Assembly (NCBI GenBank): GCA_024276655.1
Contig: JAJRWU010000051.1
Location: 1 to 32,126 of the forward strand
DNA length: 32,126 bases
Origin: Planctomycetota bacterium
Lineage (GTDB): Bacteria > Planctomycetota > Planctomycetia > Pirellulales > Pirellulaceae
Direction: 5' to 3'
Shown: positions 8,550 through 17,365 of the stretch, piece after piece
Numbering within the stretch: the first letter of the stretch is position 1
How the letters are laid out: each line of letters opens with the position of its first letter
Made by a program: the position numbers and the translations under genes
Notes under the pieces: generated by a model
The model's database searches: none
Told to the model about the DNA's origin: nothing
Seen by the model: only the letters and a program-made list of their open reading frames with translations

Positions 8550-9620
8550 GTGCTCGACTCCAGTGACTTTCGCGCTTTGGTGAGCGGCCAGCGGCGCGGC
8601 CTCTGGCCGAGCTACTTTCGTTTTTTAGCGGCGCTGGCGGCGGCGCCGTACGGTTGGGTGGTGCGTTGGCGAAATTGGCGTTACGACGCCAAGCGGGCGA
8701 ATATCCGGCGTGTGTCGGCGGTGGTGGTGAGCGTGGGCAATCTGACACTCGGCGGCACGGGAAAAACGCCCATGATCGAGTGGCTGGCCCGTTGGTTCGC
8801 CCGCCACGATGTGCGCGTCGGGCTGGTGAGTCGCGGTTATGGAGCGAAAGCTGGCCGCCGTAACGACGAAGCGTTGGAACTCGAACAAAAACTGCCCGGC
8901 GTTCCTCACCTGCAAAATCCCGACCGGGTGGCGGCGGCGGAAAACGCGATCAGGGAATTTGGTTGCCAACTGATTCTTCTCGACGACGCCTTCCAGCACC
9001 GCCGCATCGCTCGCGACCTTGATATCGTTCTGCTCGACGGCCTCGAACCGTTTGGTGGGCGCAGGCTGTTTCCTCGCGGAACGCTGCGTGAACCGCTCAC
9101 GGGCTTGGCCCGGGCCGATGTGGTTGTGCTTTCTCGGGCCGATTTGCTCTCGGCCGCTGAGCGAAAGTCGATTCGCGACGAAGTCGCCCGCCGGGCGCCG
9201 CAAGCCGCCTGGGTGGAAGCGGTCCACCGGCCGCGTTATCTGCTCAACTCCAGCGGAGAACAAAAGGAGCTTTCTTATCTCGACGACCGGCGCGTGGCCG
9301 TGTTCTGCGGCATTGGCAACCCGGCCGGTTTCCAGCAAACACTGGCTCGAATCGGCGTGCAACCGGCGGCCTTTCGCGAATTCCCCGACCACCACGATTA
9401 CACACAACACGACCTTGAATCGCTGGAGAGTTGGTCGCAAGGGCAAAACGCCCAAGCCGTGTTATGCACGCATAAAGATCTTGTCAAAATCAGTCAGTCA
9501 GAGTTCCAAAACCTACCACTCTGGGCGGTGGTGGTCGGTTTGGATATCATCGCCAACGAGGAAAGTATGAACGGGCGCCTGAAATCGGTTTTGGAGAAGA
9601 TCACGGCGGGCGAAAGCTGA
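8550..9620 (+). CDS. lpxK: tetraacyldisaccharide 4'-kinase (lipid A synthesis)
   Basis: A 356-residue LpxK, the inner-membrane-associated kinase that phosphorylates the 4' position of the lipid A disaccharide precursor. Seen: an N-terminal hydrophobic/amphipathic segment (about 20-45), Walker A in SVGNLTLGGTGKTP (61-74), the SRGYGAK motif (94-100), and the family-diagnostic LLDDAFQHRRI (143-153). A GTG at 8550 is taken as the start: the frame closes with a TGA at 8529, the N-terminus FRALVSGQRRG fits other family members, and AGGTG lies 5 bases upstream. A later GTG at 8580 is the only alternative nearby. No other lipid A gene is in the window. It converges on the oxidoreductase gene at 9695. 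Confidence 0.93.
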   Translation: MLDSSDFRALVSGQRRGLWPSYFRFLAALAAAPYGWVVRWRNWRYDAKRANIRRVSAVVVSVGNLTLGGTGKTPMIEWLARWFARHDVRVGLVSRGYGAKAGRRNDEALELEQKLPGVPHLQNPDRVAAAENAIREFGCQLILLDDAFQHRRIARDLDIVLLDGLEPFGGRRLFPRGTLREPLTGLARADVVVLSRADLLSAAERKSIRDEVARRAPQAAWVEAVHRPRYLLNSSGEQKELSYLDDRRVAVFCGIGNPAGFQQTLARIGVQPAAFREFPDHHDYTQHDLESLESWSQGQNAQAVLCTHKDLVKISQSEFQNLPLWAVVVGLDIIANEESMNGRLKSVLEKITAGES

Positions 9621-9652
9621 GCCCTTCCAAAAAAATGACGCGGGTTCTATTT

Positions 9653-9676
9653 CCTGGATCGGCTCCTGGATCGGCT
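9653..9676. repeat. 12-bp direct tandem duplication
   Basis: CCTGGATCGGCT occurs twice in tandem in the short gap between the convergent lpxK and oxidoreductase genes. Probably a minor slippage product. Confidence 0.8.
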
Positions 9677-9694
9677 TTGCGAACCCATTGCCCG

Positions 9695-10702
9695 CTAAAA
9701 CGTGATCGGCAGACGGCGCCCTTCCGCAGCGCTTTGCTGCGACATAAGCACGATCTGCAAAGCGCGGTAGGCGTCTTCCAGATCAGACGATTTTCGCACC
9801 AAACTAGTGACCGCCCGATGGAAATGCGTCAGTAGTTGTTCGCCGACAGGCCGTTCGGTATCGAGCGACTCCACATGCTCGCCCGCCTTATCGAACCAGA
9901 TCAACTTGGCCGGCAGATCAATAAACGCGACCCCATTTTCACAAGAGACTTGCAGCCCCGCGGGCGGGCGAAAGGCGATCGCCTCGCGCCAGGCGTCGGG
10001 GAGGTAACGGCCACAACTGATCTGCGCCAAAGGCCCGGCGCCATTTTCTTTCAAGGCGGAAAAGTCAAGACTCATCATCTGGTAGTCGTCCTGGTCGCCG
10101 GCCGAATGTTTAACGCTCAAGACCGACACCGGATCGGAGCCAACAACGTAACGACACCAATCGACAAGCTCCAAAAACTCACGCGCGCCGGCCGCCATGC
10201 GTCGGCTGCCGTGCTTGTGTCCGTTGGGCGGGTTGACGGTCAGGCGGTGATGGCAAAACAGCAACCGTGGCGCGCCCAGCCGAGTCGCGATAAGCTCCTT
10301 CAGCCGCAACGTGGCCGGCGAAACCCGTCTGGGAAACTCCGCCATGAAAGCGATTCCGGATTGCTCAACGCGGTTCTTGATTTCCCGGGCCCGCTCAGGC
10401 ACGATATCAAACGCCGGCGCGCAATAAATGGCCTTGCCCGCTTCGCAGGCGGCAAGAATGGGGGCGGGGTCGTACCACTGCGAACCCAACACAAGTATGG
10501 CGTCTACATCGGGCCGATTGGCCAACGCCCGAAACCCGTCGACCGAAACGGCGTTGAAATCGCGGGCGACTTGCTCTGCTTGGGCCGCCACCTGACTGCA
10601 CACCGCACGAATTTCGTACCGGTCGGCCAGAGCCAACAGCGCCGGCCGATGCCGCACGCGCCAAGCATCGCCCAAACCGACCAACCCAACCCGTAGTTTC
10701 AT
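9695..10702 (-). CDS. Gfo/Idh/MocA-family oxidoreductase lacking the EKP motif
   Basis: A 335-residue protein of the NAD(P)-dependent sugar oxidoreductase superfamily. Seen: N-terminal Rossmann motif VGLVGLGDAWRVRH (5-18), the second beta-alpha unit ending VCSQ (34-37), ALANRPDVDAILV (59-71), and then AGKAIYCAPAFDI (88-100). In canonical members the last segment reads AGKHVLCEKPLA; here the EKP triad is APA (95-97), so the usual catalytic Lys is absent. The C-terminal half reads as the alpha/beta dimerisation domain. The substrate is unknown, and the enzyme may be non-canonical or non-catalytic. The ATG at 10702 directly begins the Rossmann strand, although no strong ribosome binding site is visible. 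The P-loop NTPase gene ends 163 bp upstream on the same strand. Confidence 0.8.
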   Translation of the reverse strand: MKLRVGLVGLGDAWRVRHRPALLALADRYEIRAVCSQVAAQAEQVARDFNAVSVDGFRALANRPDVDAILVLGSQWYDPAPILAACEAGKAIYCAPAFDIVPERAREIKNRVEQSGIAFMAEFPRRVSPATLRLKELIATRLGAPRLLFCHHRLTVNPPNGHKHGSRRMAAGAREFLELVDWCRYVVGSDPVSVLSVKHSAGDQDDYQMMSLDFSALKENGAGPLAQISCGRYLPDAWREAIAFRPPAGLQVSCENGVAFIDLPAKLIWFDKAGEHVESLDTERPVGEQLLTHFHRAVTSLVRKSSDLEDAYRALQIVLMSQQSAAEGRRLPITF

Positions 10703-10864
10703 GGATACCGCCGGCAGAAGTGAAATGGTCGGCCCAGCGCCGCCATGCGCCCGGTCGATTCAAGAAAAGGCTCGACCGCAAAAACGCGTCTTGGCGGCAG
10801 CCGAACAGACTATTATATCGGGCGGCGGGGCGGTTCTCAATCGTCGCGGGGAAAGAACACGAAA

Positions 10865-12370
10865 TCAACCGGCGCCCATGCCTCGCAAAAACGCCTCTTG
10901 ATCACGCTGGTAGAGCGCTAGTTGCTCGGCGAAGGTCTCGCGGGAGATCTTCCAGACCGGCTGGTCGTCGAGGTGCTTGTTGCAATGCGCCACCAACAGC
11001 CGATACATGAACTTGAACAGATGACGCGGCACGCGGAGCGTTCGCACCGCTTCGATCAACTGTTCGTCGGCGAACGAGTCGTCAAAAAATTCGCGAAACC
11101 GGGGCGCTTCGCCATTGGCGGCGCAGGCCTGCAAACGCGCACTGGCGACATCGTACAAGGCTTGGCCCGTCCAACCGAGAGAGAGGATGGTGTTTTGTTT
11201 GTCGAGCCGGGCGCGTTGATAAAAGTCACTGTCTTCGCGGTCGACGAACTGCGTTAGCTCCGCCGGCAGCATTAGCTTCAGGCCCAGCCCGGGATGCTTG
11301 AGAAATTTGTTGTCGAGCATCGGCCAGACCAGCGCTTTCATCAGCGGCGCCGAGCCGTTGATCAAATGCGGCTCGTCCACGCGATCAACCAGCACGACAA
11401 TTCCGCTGTAGCCGAGCGTGCGTAAAATGCCCTGAAACTTCCCCAGCAGTTCGTAGCGGTCGTCGGTGCGGTCTTTGCTGGGAAACGGCTGCCCGGAAAG
11501 ATCGGCCGACGTAAATTGCATCAGCACCCGCCGCAACGGGCTGGCTTCCCGGTTGCCGACCCGCATCCGACGAACGATTTTCCTGGCCAGCCAAAATCGT
11601 CTCAACGCCCGCCAAGCCCACGGCGCCCAACCGGCAAGTCCGGCCAATAAATAGATCCACAACGGGCCCAACGCCGGCAAACCGCCTTGGGCGGCGAACA
11701 CGGCCACCAAGGCGATAACGGCGGTGATCCAGACCGTGGCCAAGACGATATCGGCGTGTGCTTTCCAGGTGGCGTGCTTGAGCCGCCGGCGCAGCCGCAG
11801 CCAACGTTCGCGAAACGCCTCAGACGTCGATTGGTCGTAATAACCGGCCAGCAAGAGCAGGTCGCGAGATTGATGCCGCTCCAGTTTTTTCAGGCTGCCG
11901 GGCTCAATTTGCAGCGGCGACGTCGCCGCATCCTGGCGCTCCTCCAACACGGCGTCGACCAGTTGCGTGACGCCCAGCGAAAGAATGGCGTCCATGTGGT
12001 CCCAGAGTTTCCACTCGCCCAGCATTCTCTCGGGGCGTCGTTTTCGGCGGGGCAGTTTATCGCGGAAGCGGTCGAGAAAGGGATTGAAGTCGTCGTATTG
12101 AATGACGAAGGTTTTTTGGCCCGCGTGCTCCGAATTGAAGCGGCCGATGTGCTGCGAGATTTGCAGCTTCAGGGCCGTTTTACCGGCCCCTTTTTCACCA
12201 AACACGATCGACGTCGAAGGATCTCGAGGATTGCCGTAGATTTTATCCCATGTCGGATGGTAGGTGCTGAAAATGCAATGTTCTTTGAACACAGGGTCGG
12301 TTTGAGCGTCTTCCTCGGCGAAAGGATTTCGCGAAACGCCGTGATGTTCCAACAGTTGATGGATACGCAT
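10865..12370 (-). CDS. membrane-inserted P-loop NTPase (KAP/Sll1717-like)
   Basis: A 501-residue predicted ATPase. Seen: an N-terminal lead-in [12 protein letters not shown] (15-26), Walker [14 protein letters not shown] (56-68), two hydrophobic segments (about 207-227 and 233-254) flanked by strongly basic sequence, and a Walker B-like VVLVDRVDE (325-333). A transmembrane insertion between Walker A and Walker B is the hallmark of KAP-family NTPases; the GEKGAGKTA context also recalls the Sll1717-type P-loop ATPases. By analogy it would be a cytoplasmic NTPase anchored in the inner membrane, perhaps a STAND-like switch; its role is unknown. It follows the small exported-protein gene by 51 bp on the same strand, suggesting an operon. 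The exact family is uncertain. Confidence 0.7.
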   Translation of the reverse strand: MRIHQLLEHHGVSRNPFAEEDAQTDPVFKEHCIFSTYHPTWDKIYGNPRDPSTSIVFGEKGAGKTALKLQISQHIGRFNSEHAGQKTFVIQYDDFNPFLDRFRDKLPRRKRRPERMLGEWKLWDHMDAILSLGVTQLVDAVLEERQDAATSPLQIEPGSLKKLERHQSRDLLLLAGYYDQSTSEAFRERWLRLRRRLKHATWKAHADIVLATVWITAVIALVAVFAAQGGLPALGPLWIYLLAGLAGWAPWAWRALRRFWLARKIVRRMRVGNREASPLRRVLMQFTSADLSGQPFPSKDRTDDRYELLGKFQGILRTLGYSGIVVLVDRVDEPHLINGSAPLMKALVWPMLDNKFLKHPGLGLKLMLPAELTQFVDREDSDFYQRARLDKQNTILSLGWTGQALYDVASARLQACAANGEAPRFREFFDDSFADEQLIEAVRTLRVPRHLFKFMYRLLVAHCNKHLDDQPVWKISRETFAEQLALYQRDQEAFLRGMGAG

Positions 12371-12421
12371 GGGGTAACTTTTGTAGACCGACTACGGGTG
12401 TCCTCTATCAAACAAGATACG

Positions 12422-12976
12422 TTACTTGACCACTTTCAAACTGCCGACCAAATCACGAAAACCGCGTTCGTGTTCAGCCACGGCTTTTTTCGGGCCATAC
12501 AGCTTCACAAAGTATTTTCCCGTTTTTTCGGTCACGATAATCGCGCCCAGCATGCGGTAGTCGGCGCGTAGCTTGACAGGTGAAAACGGCCCGCGCTGGT
12601 CCTTAAAGTCACCCGAGATATCAACCAGATGCACCGTTTGGCCGGCGACTTTTTCCTGGCTCTGTTTGGTGCGTTTCTTGGTCGAACCGCCATCGGCTTG
12701 CGTGAACTGGCTGATCCAACGAGCGATGTTTGCCTTGACATCGCCGCCGGCGCCCATGACGGTCACGCGGCAAACGCCGTCCTTGGAGGGCGCTTCAAAT
12801 TCATGTTCGATGATTCTCACGCGGGGCTGCTTGCGTTTCCAGGAAGCGGGCGCGGTCATGACGAGTTTTCCCTCGGCCAAGGTCACCTTCTCCGCCGCTT
12901 GCGTGGTCTGCGGGAGGGCGGCTGTCGAGAGAACGGCCGCCATGGCCAAACCGACAAACGAGAAAAATCGGATCAT
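12422..12976 (-). CDS. small exported protein of unknown function
   Basis: A 184-residue protein with a clear Sec signal peptide (MIRFFSFVGLAMAAVLSTAA, with cleavage likely after TTQA near residue 27). The mature part is a compact alpha/beta sequence (APASWKRKQPRVRIIEHEFE; later GQTVHLVDISGDFKD) ending in a helix with RGFRDLVGSLKVVK. The pattern of a beta-rich body with a closing amphipathic helix recalls the Mog1/PsbP-like fold, but I do not recognise a named family. ATG at 12976 is preferred over the longer frame to 13057 because it begins the signal peptide. The P-loop NTPase gene follows 51 bp downstream, probably in the same transcript. Confidence 0.75.
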   Translation of the reverse strand: MIRFFSFVGLAMAAVLSTAALPQTTQAAEKVTLAEGKLVMTAPASWKRKQPRVRIIEHEFEAPSKDGVCRVTVMGAGGDVKANIARWISQFTQADGGSTKKRTKQSQEKVAGQTVHLVDISGDFKDQRGPFSPVKLRADYRMLGAIIVTEKTGKYFVKLYGPKKAVAEHERGFRDLVGSLKVVK

Positions 12977-13171
12977 TGTGCTTTCGCCTTTTTTGGGGGA
13001 CTTTTTTGGAACGCTGGTGGAAGAACAGGGGGTTCGGGAAAGAGAGGTGAGAAGCATTCAGTTTAATCAACCGGGGCGCTCATTTCCAGCGGCGTAAGCG
13101 CGTGCTGGCGCAGCGCCGTTGGAGTTCGCGCTTTAGCGTGCGTCGAAATGGAAGGCCCCCACTGCACCCGA

Positions 13172-13909
13172 CTACGCCGCAGCGACCAGCGCTGCTTTCT
13201 GCCGTAAGACGAACAAGCGGTGCGTGCAAAGAAACGGCAACGCGCACTCCAGCGTATGGGCGAACCAGGGCGCCAGCGGCGTCAGTTTGCGCGACAGCGG
13301 CGGGAGGAGCGTCAGGCAATGCGATTGCTCAATTTCGAGGCCGGGGAAAATTCGCTTGATTTCCCGCCGTCCGATGCCGGTGGTGTGAGGATTTTGGGGA
13401 TGGGAAACGATGAAATCGTACAGCATGATACAACCGCCCGGTTTGGTGACGCGGCTAATCTGCCTTCCCAATTGCAGGCGCGCTTGGGGGTCGAGAATGG
13501 AGGAGAAGACCGTGGAGGCGGCGGTCAGATCGAGAGTGTTGTCGGCGTAAGGCAAGGGCCAACCCGAGCCGCATTGAAAATCGATGCCGGGAGTCGACTT
13601 GGCGCGCGCCGCGACGATGCGGTCGTCCAGAAGATCGATTCCGTGCAGACGGTCGGCCCGCGCGCCCCACTCCAAGAGCATGCGCAGCCAGGCGCCATCG
13701 CCACAGCCGACGTCGAGCACTTGGAGGTCGTTCAAGTTCGGCAGCGCGGCGGCGTCTAAAGCCCGCGCCCAAACGTGCCGCTTCCGATATTCGACCAAAG
13801 CGGCGCCCGGCGCATTCCAAGAGTAGAGCGCTCGCTTACCGCCGGCGTCGCGTTGGGCGTACACCGAGCGAATGCGTTTTGTCTCTTGGGTTGCGTTTTC
13901 CTGATTCAT
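13172..13909 (-). CDS. SAM-dependent methyltransferase (class I)
   Basis: A 245-residue methyltransferase of the Methyltransf_11 type. Seen: SAM-binding motif I VLDVGCGDG (64-72), acidic motif II HGIDLLDDR (89-97), GWPLPYADNTLDL (motif IV-like region), and the post-IV motif ISRVTKPGGCIMLYDF. ATG at 13909 shares one base with the TAA of the glycosyltransferase gene (TAATG) and is preceded by GGAGG (13916-13920, 6-base spacing) lying inside that gene, so translation is very likely coupled. The frame upstream of this ATG is antisense-like low-complexity sequence and was discarded. Context suggests methylation of a glycan or lipid-linked product made by the partner glycosyltransferase, which is inference. 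Confidence 0.88.
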   Translation of the reverse strand: MNQENATQETKRIRSVYAQRDAGGKRALYSWNAPGAALVEYRKRHVWARALDAAALPNLNDLQVLDVGCGDGAWLRMLLEWGARADRLHGIDLLDDRIVAARAKSTPGIDFQCGSGWPLPYADNTLDLTAASTVFSSILDPQARLQLGRQISRVTKPGGCIMLYDFIVSHPQNPHTTGIGRREIKRIFPGLEIEQSHCLTLLPPLSRKLTPLAPWFAHTLECALPFLCTHRLFVLRQKAALVAAA

Positions 13910-15054
13910 TACAGGCCTCCCTTGCTGTAACTTGTTGGCGCGCTTCCGGCCAGTGCGAGAATCACGCCGACGCCCATACCGGCGTTCGCCACGCAGAAAC
14001 TCAGCGCCACCGAGGAATAGGGAACTTTCCACCAGCGCCAGTGTTCGAGGAGTCCGGCCAACACGAAGGCATAGAAAACGCCCTGCCCGACGAGCGTCGC
14101 TTGAAAGAAAACATGCGTCGGCAGCAGGAGCAGATTGCTCAAGAGCAAGCCGGTGAGAAAGAAGGGGCTTAGCCAACGCAGCACTTTGTGGGAACAGAGT
14201 CCCCAACTGACCAACGGATGGGAATACAGGCCGCGCCAACCCCAGTGGCGACAGGTGCCCAGAAGATTCTTCGATGTTTGCCGCACGCGGGTTTTGAACT
14301 CTTGTTGCAGGTTCGACGAGGGAATGTCGTAGGCGACGGCCTCCTCCGCGTACGCCACGCGGCTGCCTTGCAGGATCACATCCAACGGCGAGGCGAAATC
14401 ACAGTCGTCGATGCCCGCCAACTCCTGCCACAGATGCCGGCGAACGCCCATGCAAGCGCCAGTGCCGGTGGCCAGAATCCCGGCTTGGCTTTCCAGTTTT
14501 CGCGTCTCTTTTTCCGTTCTCCAATACAGCCCCTCCGCTTCGGCGACGTTCGACCCCGCGCTCCGATAAACCAAGTTGCCCACCACGCAGCCGACTTGTG
14601 GGTCGACAAACCCCGCAGCCAGCCGGCTGAGGAAATTGGGGCGGAATTCGGTCTGGGCGTCGGTGAATACGACCACCTCTCCGGTGGCTGCGGCCACGGC
14701 GTCGTTGTGCGCCGCCGCCCTTCCGCGGTTCTCGGAAAACTCCAACACTCGCACACCAGTAAAGGCGCGCGATCGTGCGACGGTGCCATCGGTGGAGCCG
14801 TCGGAGGCGATGATGATTTCCAACCGATCGGCGGGATAGTCGCTTGCTAGCAAGTTGCCAATGCGAGCCGCGATCGACGCCTCTTCATTGCACGCCGCCA
14901 CGATAACCGAAAGCTTCAGGACGCGGGCCGCTTCGGGCGGCTTCTCGGCCCGCCGTCCCCAGGCGGCTATGTGCAGACAAAAATAGTAGCCGCCATACAC
15001 ATACGCCAGAGCCAGCCAACACGCCCCGAAAACGATCGAAAAGAACAGTTCCAT
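13909..15054 (-). CDS. membrane-anchored GT2 glycosyltransferase
   Basis: A 381-residue family-2 glycosyltransferase with an N-terminal membrane anchor (about 1-32) and a C-terminal cluster of hydrophobic helices (about 280-375). Seen: LSVIVAACNEE (48-58), nucleotide-binding ASDGSTDGT (83-91), the metal-binding DxD-equivalent FTDAQTEF (130-137), a GTGACMGVRR segment, and RQTSKNLLG in place of the QXXRW motif. This arrangement resembles hyaluronan-synthase-like and other processive or exopolysaccharide glycosyltransferases at the cytoplasmic membrane. An in-frame ATG at 15069 is an alternative start; the one at 15054 has AGGATGA just upstream and directly begins the membrane helix. It overlaps the methyltransferase start by one base. 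The glycan product is unknown. Confidence 0.88.
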   Translation of the reverse strand: MELFFSIVFGACWLALAYVYGGYYFCLHIAAWGRRAEKPPEAARVLKLSVIVAACNEEASIAARIGNLLASDYPADRLEIIIASDGSTDGTVARSRAFTGVRVLEFSENRGRAAAHNDAVAAATGEVVVFTDAQTEFRPNFLSRLAAGFVDPQVGCVVGNLVYRSAGSNVAEAEGLYWRTEKETRKLESQAGILATGTGACMGVRRHLWQELAGIDDCDFASPLDVILQGSRVAYAEEAVAYDIPSSNLQQEFKTRVRQTSKNLLGTCRHWGWRGLYSHPLVSWGLCSHKVLRWLSPFFLTGLLLSNLLLLPTHVFFQATLVGQGVFYAFVLAGLLEHWRWWKVPYSSVALSFCVANAGMGVGVILALAGSAPTSYSKGGL

Positions 15055-15321
15055 ACTTTCATCCTGCATCCTGCGAATGGCGCATTTTCAGCCGCTTGAG
15101 GTATCAATCGCCTCGTTTGTAGAAGGCTCGCGATGTTATGAATGGCCTTATACCTGAAAACGCCGGTCGAGCGGAAGACGAGCCTCCAGAGTCGAACGTA
15201 TCGGTGGTTAACGTCTCCGGCGAGTTTTGACCTGCTTTTTCGCAAACCCAGAATGTGTTTTATACCAACACGATTTTTCGACGGCTTCGGTTCGACGAAA
15301 GTCCGCTCAAACTTGGAGCCG

Positions 15322-16311
15322 TTACGTTCGCGCTGGCTGGTTGGCGAGCGCCCCAGCGGGCCGCGGCGGACGAAACAGGCCCACCAACCATGCCACCGTG
15401 GCCCTGATTGCCGGAGGCGAAATAAACGAGAGGTTGGCGAAGATCATCGCCAGACCGAAGGTGATCATGCCCAGACATATCGCGATACTGCCATGCACCA
15501 CGAAGGCCATTGCAATCGCCAACCAACGCGTGTGCCGATTCCAAACCAAGGCGAAGTAAAACGTCTCCCAGAAGACCGTCACGTGCGTGATCAGCGCGAT
15601 CAGCCAAGGGAAGTGAATCATCCAGGTCATGTCGAGCGATTGATATTCCTGTATGGCGAAAGCATACCAGGCGGCGCTGCCGTCCCACCAGAGTTCGCCC
15701 CGCATCTTGCCGATGCCGCCGAACAGATAAACAATCGCCAGATGGATCTGCAACAGCCGCGTGGCGATGTTGGTGCTCACGCGCGGCGCCGGTTCGGGCG
15801 CCTTGCCTCCGGCGCGGCGGTTTTCCAGCCAACGGTCTACCGAATACACCGCCCCGGCGGGGCACAACATCAAATACATCACACACATTGTGTTGACTTG
15901 GTCGAGTCCGAACATGGAGGAAATCAGGCGGTGGCAATACGAAACCGCGATCAACCACGAAAGCACCGACGTGATTCGAGTCTTATAACCGACGGCGTAC
16001 ATGCCAATCACGACCAACCCAATCAGATGCACGGCCCACAGCATGGGAACCGATTCCACCCACCACCAATAGCTCCAGACGTATGAGTTTTGAGCCAGCT
16101 CTTGCGATACTTCGTTCGAGATCCAGGCGTTGGGCCCGAGAAAGGCGGCCAGGTTAATCGTCCAGACCAGATGGGTGTAGAACAACATCGATCCGCTGAG
16201 CAGGCGGATAAAGGCCATCGTGTGGGGCTCCGCCGGAGTGAACCAGAATCGGTCCCAGGCGTCGGCGGCATATTTCGCTTGGCCTTTGAGAAATTGAGCA
16301 ACACCGTTCAT
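15322..16311 (-). CDS. HTTM-domain membrane protein (VKGC-like)
   Basis: A 329-residue polytopic membrane protein with about seven hydrophobic segments (for example 34-59, 88-109, 113-131, 140-158, 187-201, 236-258, 264-297). The pattern RLLSGSMLFYTHLVW, later YLMLCPAGAVYSVDRW, and FGGIGKMRGELWWDGSAAW (197-215) is characteristic of the HTTM domain, which is related to the membrane part of vitamin-K-dependent gamma-glutamyl carboxylase. Bacterial HTTM proteins are mostly uncharacterised, so carboxylase activity should not be assumed. The gene starts with ATGA overlapping the TGA of the upstream partner gene, showing tight coupling. A 267-bp gap separates it from the glycosyltransferase. Confidence 0.85.
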   Translation of the reverse strand: MNGVAQFLKGQAKYAADAWDRFWFTPAEPHTMAFIRLLSGSMLFYTHLVWTINLAAFLGPNAWISNEVSQELAQNSYVWSYWWWVESVPMLWAVHLIGLVVIGMYAVGYKTRITSVLSWLIAVSYCHRLISSMFGLDQVNTMCVMYLMLCPAGAVYSVDRWLENRRAGGKAPEPAPRVSTNIATRLLQIHLAIVYLFGGIGKMRGELWWDGSAAWYAFAIQEYQSLDMTWMIHFPWLIALITHVTVFWETFYFALVWNRHTRWLAIAMAFVVHGSIAICLGMITFGLAMIFANLSFISPPAIRATVAWLVGLFRPPRPAGALANQPART

Positions 16312-17111
16312 TCGGCCACTCCTGGTGCGATGTCTTCGGCGGGCTGCGATTGTGGTTGGCTAAAAGGGCCCCGCAGCGGTGAGAACGGCGTTGGGTTGGC
16401 AAAGGGCGCTGGTCCGGTGAACGGGGCCAGTTGGCCGCCGGCTTGCAGGGCGCCATCGGAAGAATCGCCTTCCGTTTCGCTGAGGTCGGAAAACAGGGAA
16501 GGATCGTTGGGACGCATTCCGTCTAATGCTTCTCCCGGCGAAGGCGGCCGATGTTCGACGCGCGTGATGTGAATCGGCTGGCCATATTTTTGGGCAAGAT
16601 GGTTTTCGATGCTGTCGCGCATCAATTCATAGCGGTGGCGGGCATCTTGCCAGCGCGCGAGTTCTTCTTCGCGTTCGGGTCCGGCAGGGGGTAAATCAGC
16701 AGGCGGTTGCGGCGGCGCGAAACTACGGTGGAAGGTTTCGCTGAGCATGAAATGACGATGGTAAAGCAAACGCGGCCACTCACGCTTCAAATCAGGAAAG
16801 ACGTACTCTTTCTCTTCTTGGCCCTTGGCGGCCGCAACTTCGTAACGCACCAAATGACTCGCGCCAGGATTGGGAGCAAAGTAGAAATAGCCGTGGTCGA
16901 GATAGGCGGCGTCGATGTAGGGCCGCAGGGCGTCCATGATATCCATCGCGATGGGCGAACCGGCGTCTGGTCCGGCCATGGAGGCGAAACGAAATGGCGG
17001 AACAAACACCGCCGTAAGGTGGATCATCAGCAAGCCGCTGATTAAAAACTTGGCCCAGAGCGGCGGAATGGCGGGGCTGTTTTTTTCCGCGGCCCGCTTC
17101 TTTTTTGACAC
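16308..17111 (-). CDS. single-pass membrane protein, partner of HTTM protein
   Basis: A 267-residue protein with a Lys-rich N-terminus (SKKKRAAEK), one hydrophobic segment (WAKFLISGLLMIHLTAVFV), and a soluble region containing HGYFYFAPNPGASHLVRYEV, FPDLKREWPRLLYHRHFMLSE and a Pro-rich, low-complexity C-terminus. Its stop overlaps the HTTM start (ATGA); such pairs recur in planctomycetes as I recall, so a two-component membrane complex is likely. Start: a GTG at 17109-17111 has GGAGG (17121-17125) 9 bases upstream, better than the GTG at 17144 that gives the longest frame. The function is unknown. A strong terminator upstream (17297-17332) insulates the pair from the TIGR03000 gene. Confidence 0.7.
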   Translation of the reverse strand: MSKKKRAAEKNSPAIPPLWAKFLISGLLMIHLTAVFVPPFRFASMAGPDAGSPIAMDIMDALRPYIDAAYLDHGYFYFAPNPGASHLVRYEVAAAKGQEEKEYVFPDLKREWPRLLYHRHFMLSETFHRSFAPPQPPADLPPAGPEREEELARWQDARHRYELMRDSIENHLAQKYGQPIHITRVEHRPPSPGEALDGMRPNDPSLFSDLSETEGDSSDGALQAGGQLAPFTGPAPFANPTPFSPLRGPFSQPQSQPAEDIAPGVAE

Positions 17112-17296
17112 GGCTTCAACCCTCCAGTACAGCGCATTGCTCACGCGGCAATAAACGCGAGTTTACACAGTCAAAGCTGTAAAAAATCGCTTTTTAGCCG
17201 CTCGATGTGTAAAACATGACCACTGTATTGATCGGGCTGCTGAGGCATTCAGCGCAAGATATTCCGCCAGACGCGTTGCATGTGTTCTAGAACGAA

Positions 17297-17332
17297 TAAA
17301 AGCCCGGCATTTTGAAAATGCCGGGCTTTTTT
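17297..17332 (-). terminator. strong rho-independent terminator, copy 1 of 4
   Basis: GCCCGGCATTTTGAAAATGCCGGGC at 17302-17325 region forms a long stem flanked by A and T runs on both sides, so it can work in either direction. It lies about 35 bp after the stop of the TIGR03000 gene. The same hairpin recurs at 20605, 23377 and 25117. Confidence 0.9.
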
Positions 17333-17365
17333 AGTCCATAAACGACGACTCTCGCATTCGCCGCG

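Noticed and set aside
8486-8566. 26-codon ORF before lpxK with a purine-rich leader
   Set aside because: Too short, overlaps the lpxK start, and no homology or composition signal; a leader peptide cannot be supported.
8625-9455. 276-aa minus-strand ORF
   Set aside because: Antisense to lpxK; no recognisable motif.
9836-10696. 286-aa plus-strand ORF
   Set aside because: Antisense to the Gfo/Idh/MocA gene; low-complexity Arg/Gly composition.
15142-16086. 314-aa plus-strand ORF
   Set aside because: Antisense to the HTTM gene; His/Arg-rich and without hydrophobic or catalytic pattern.
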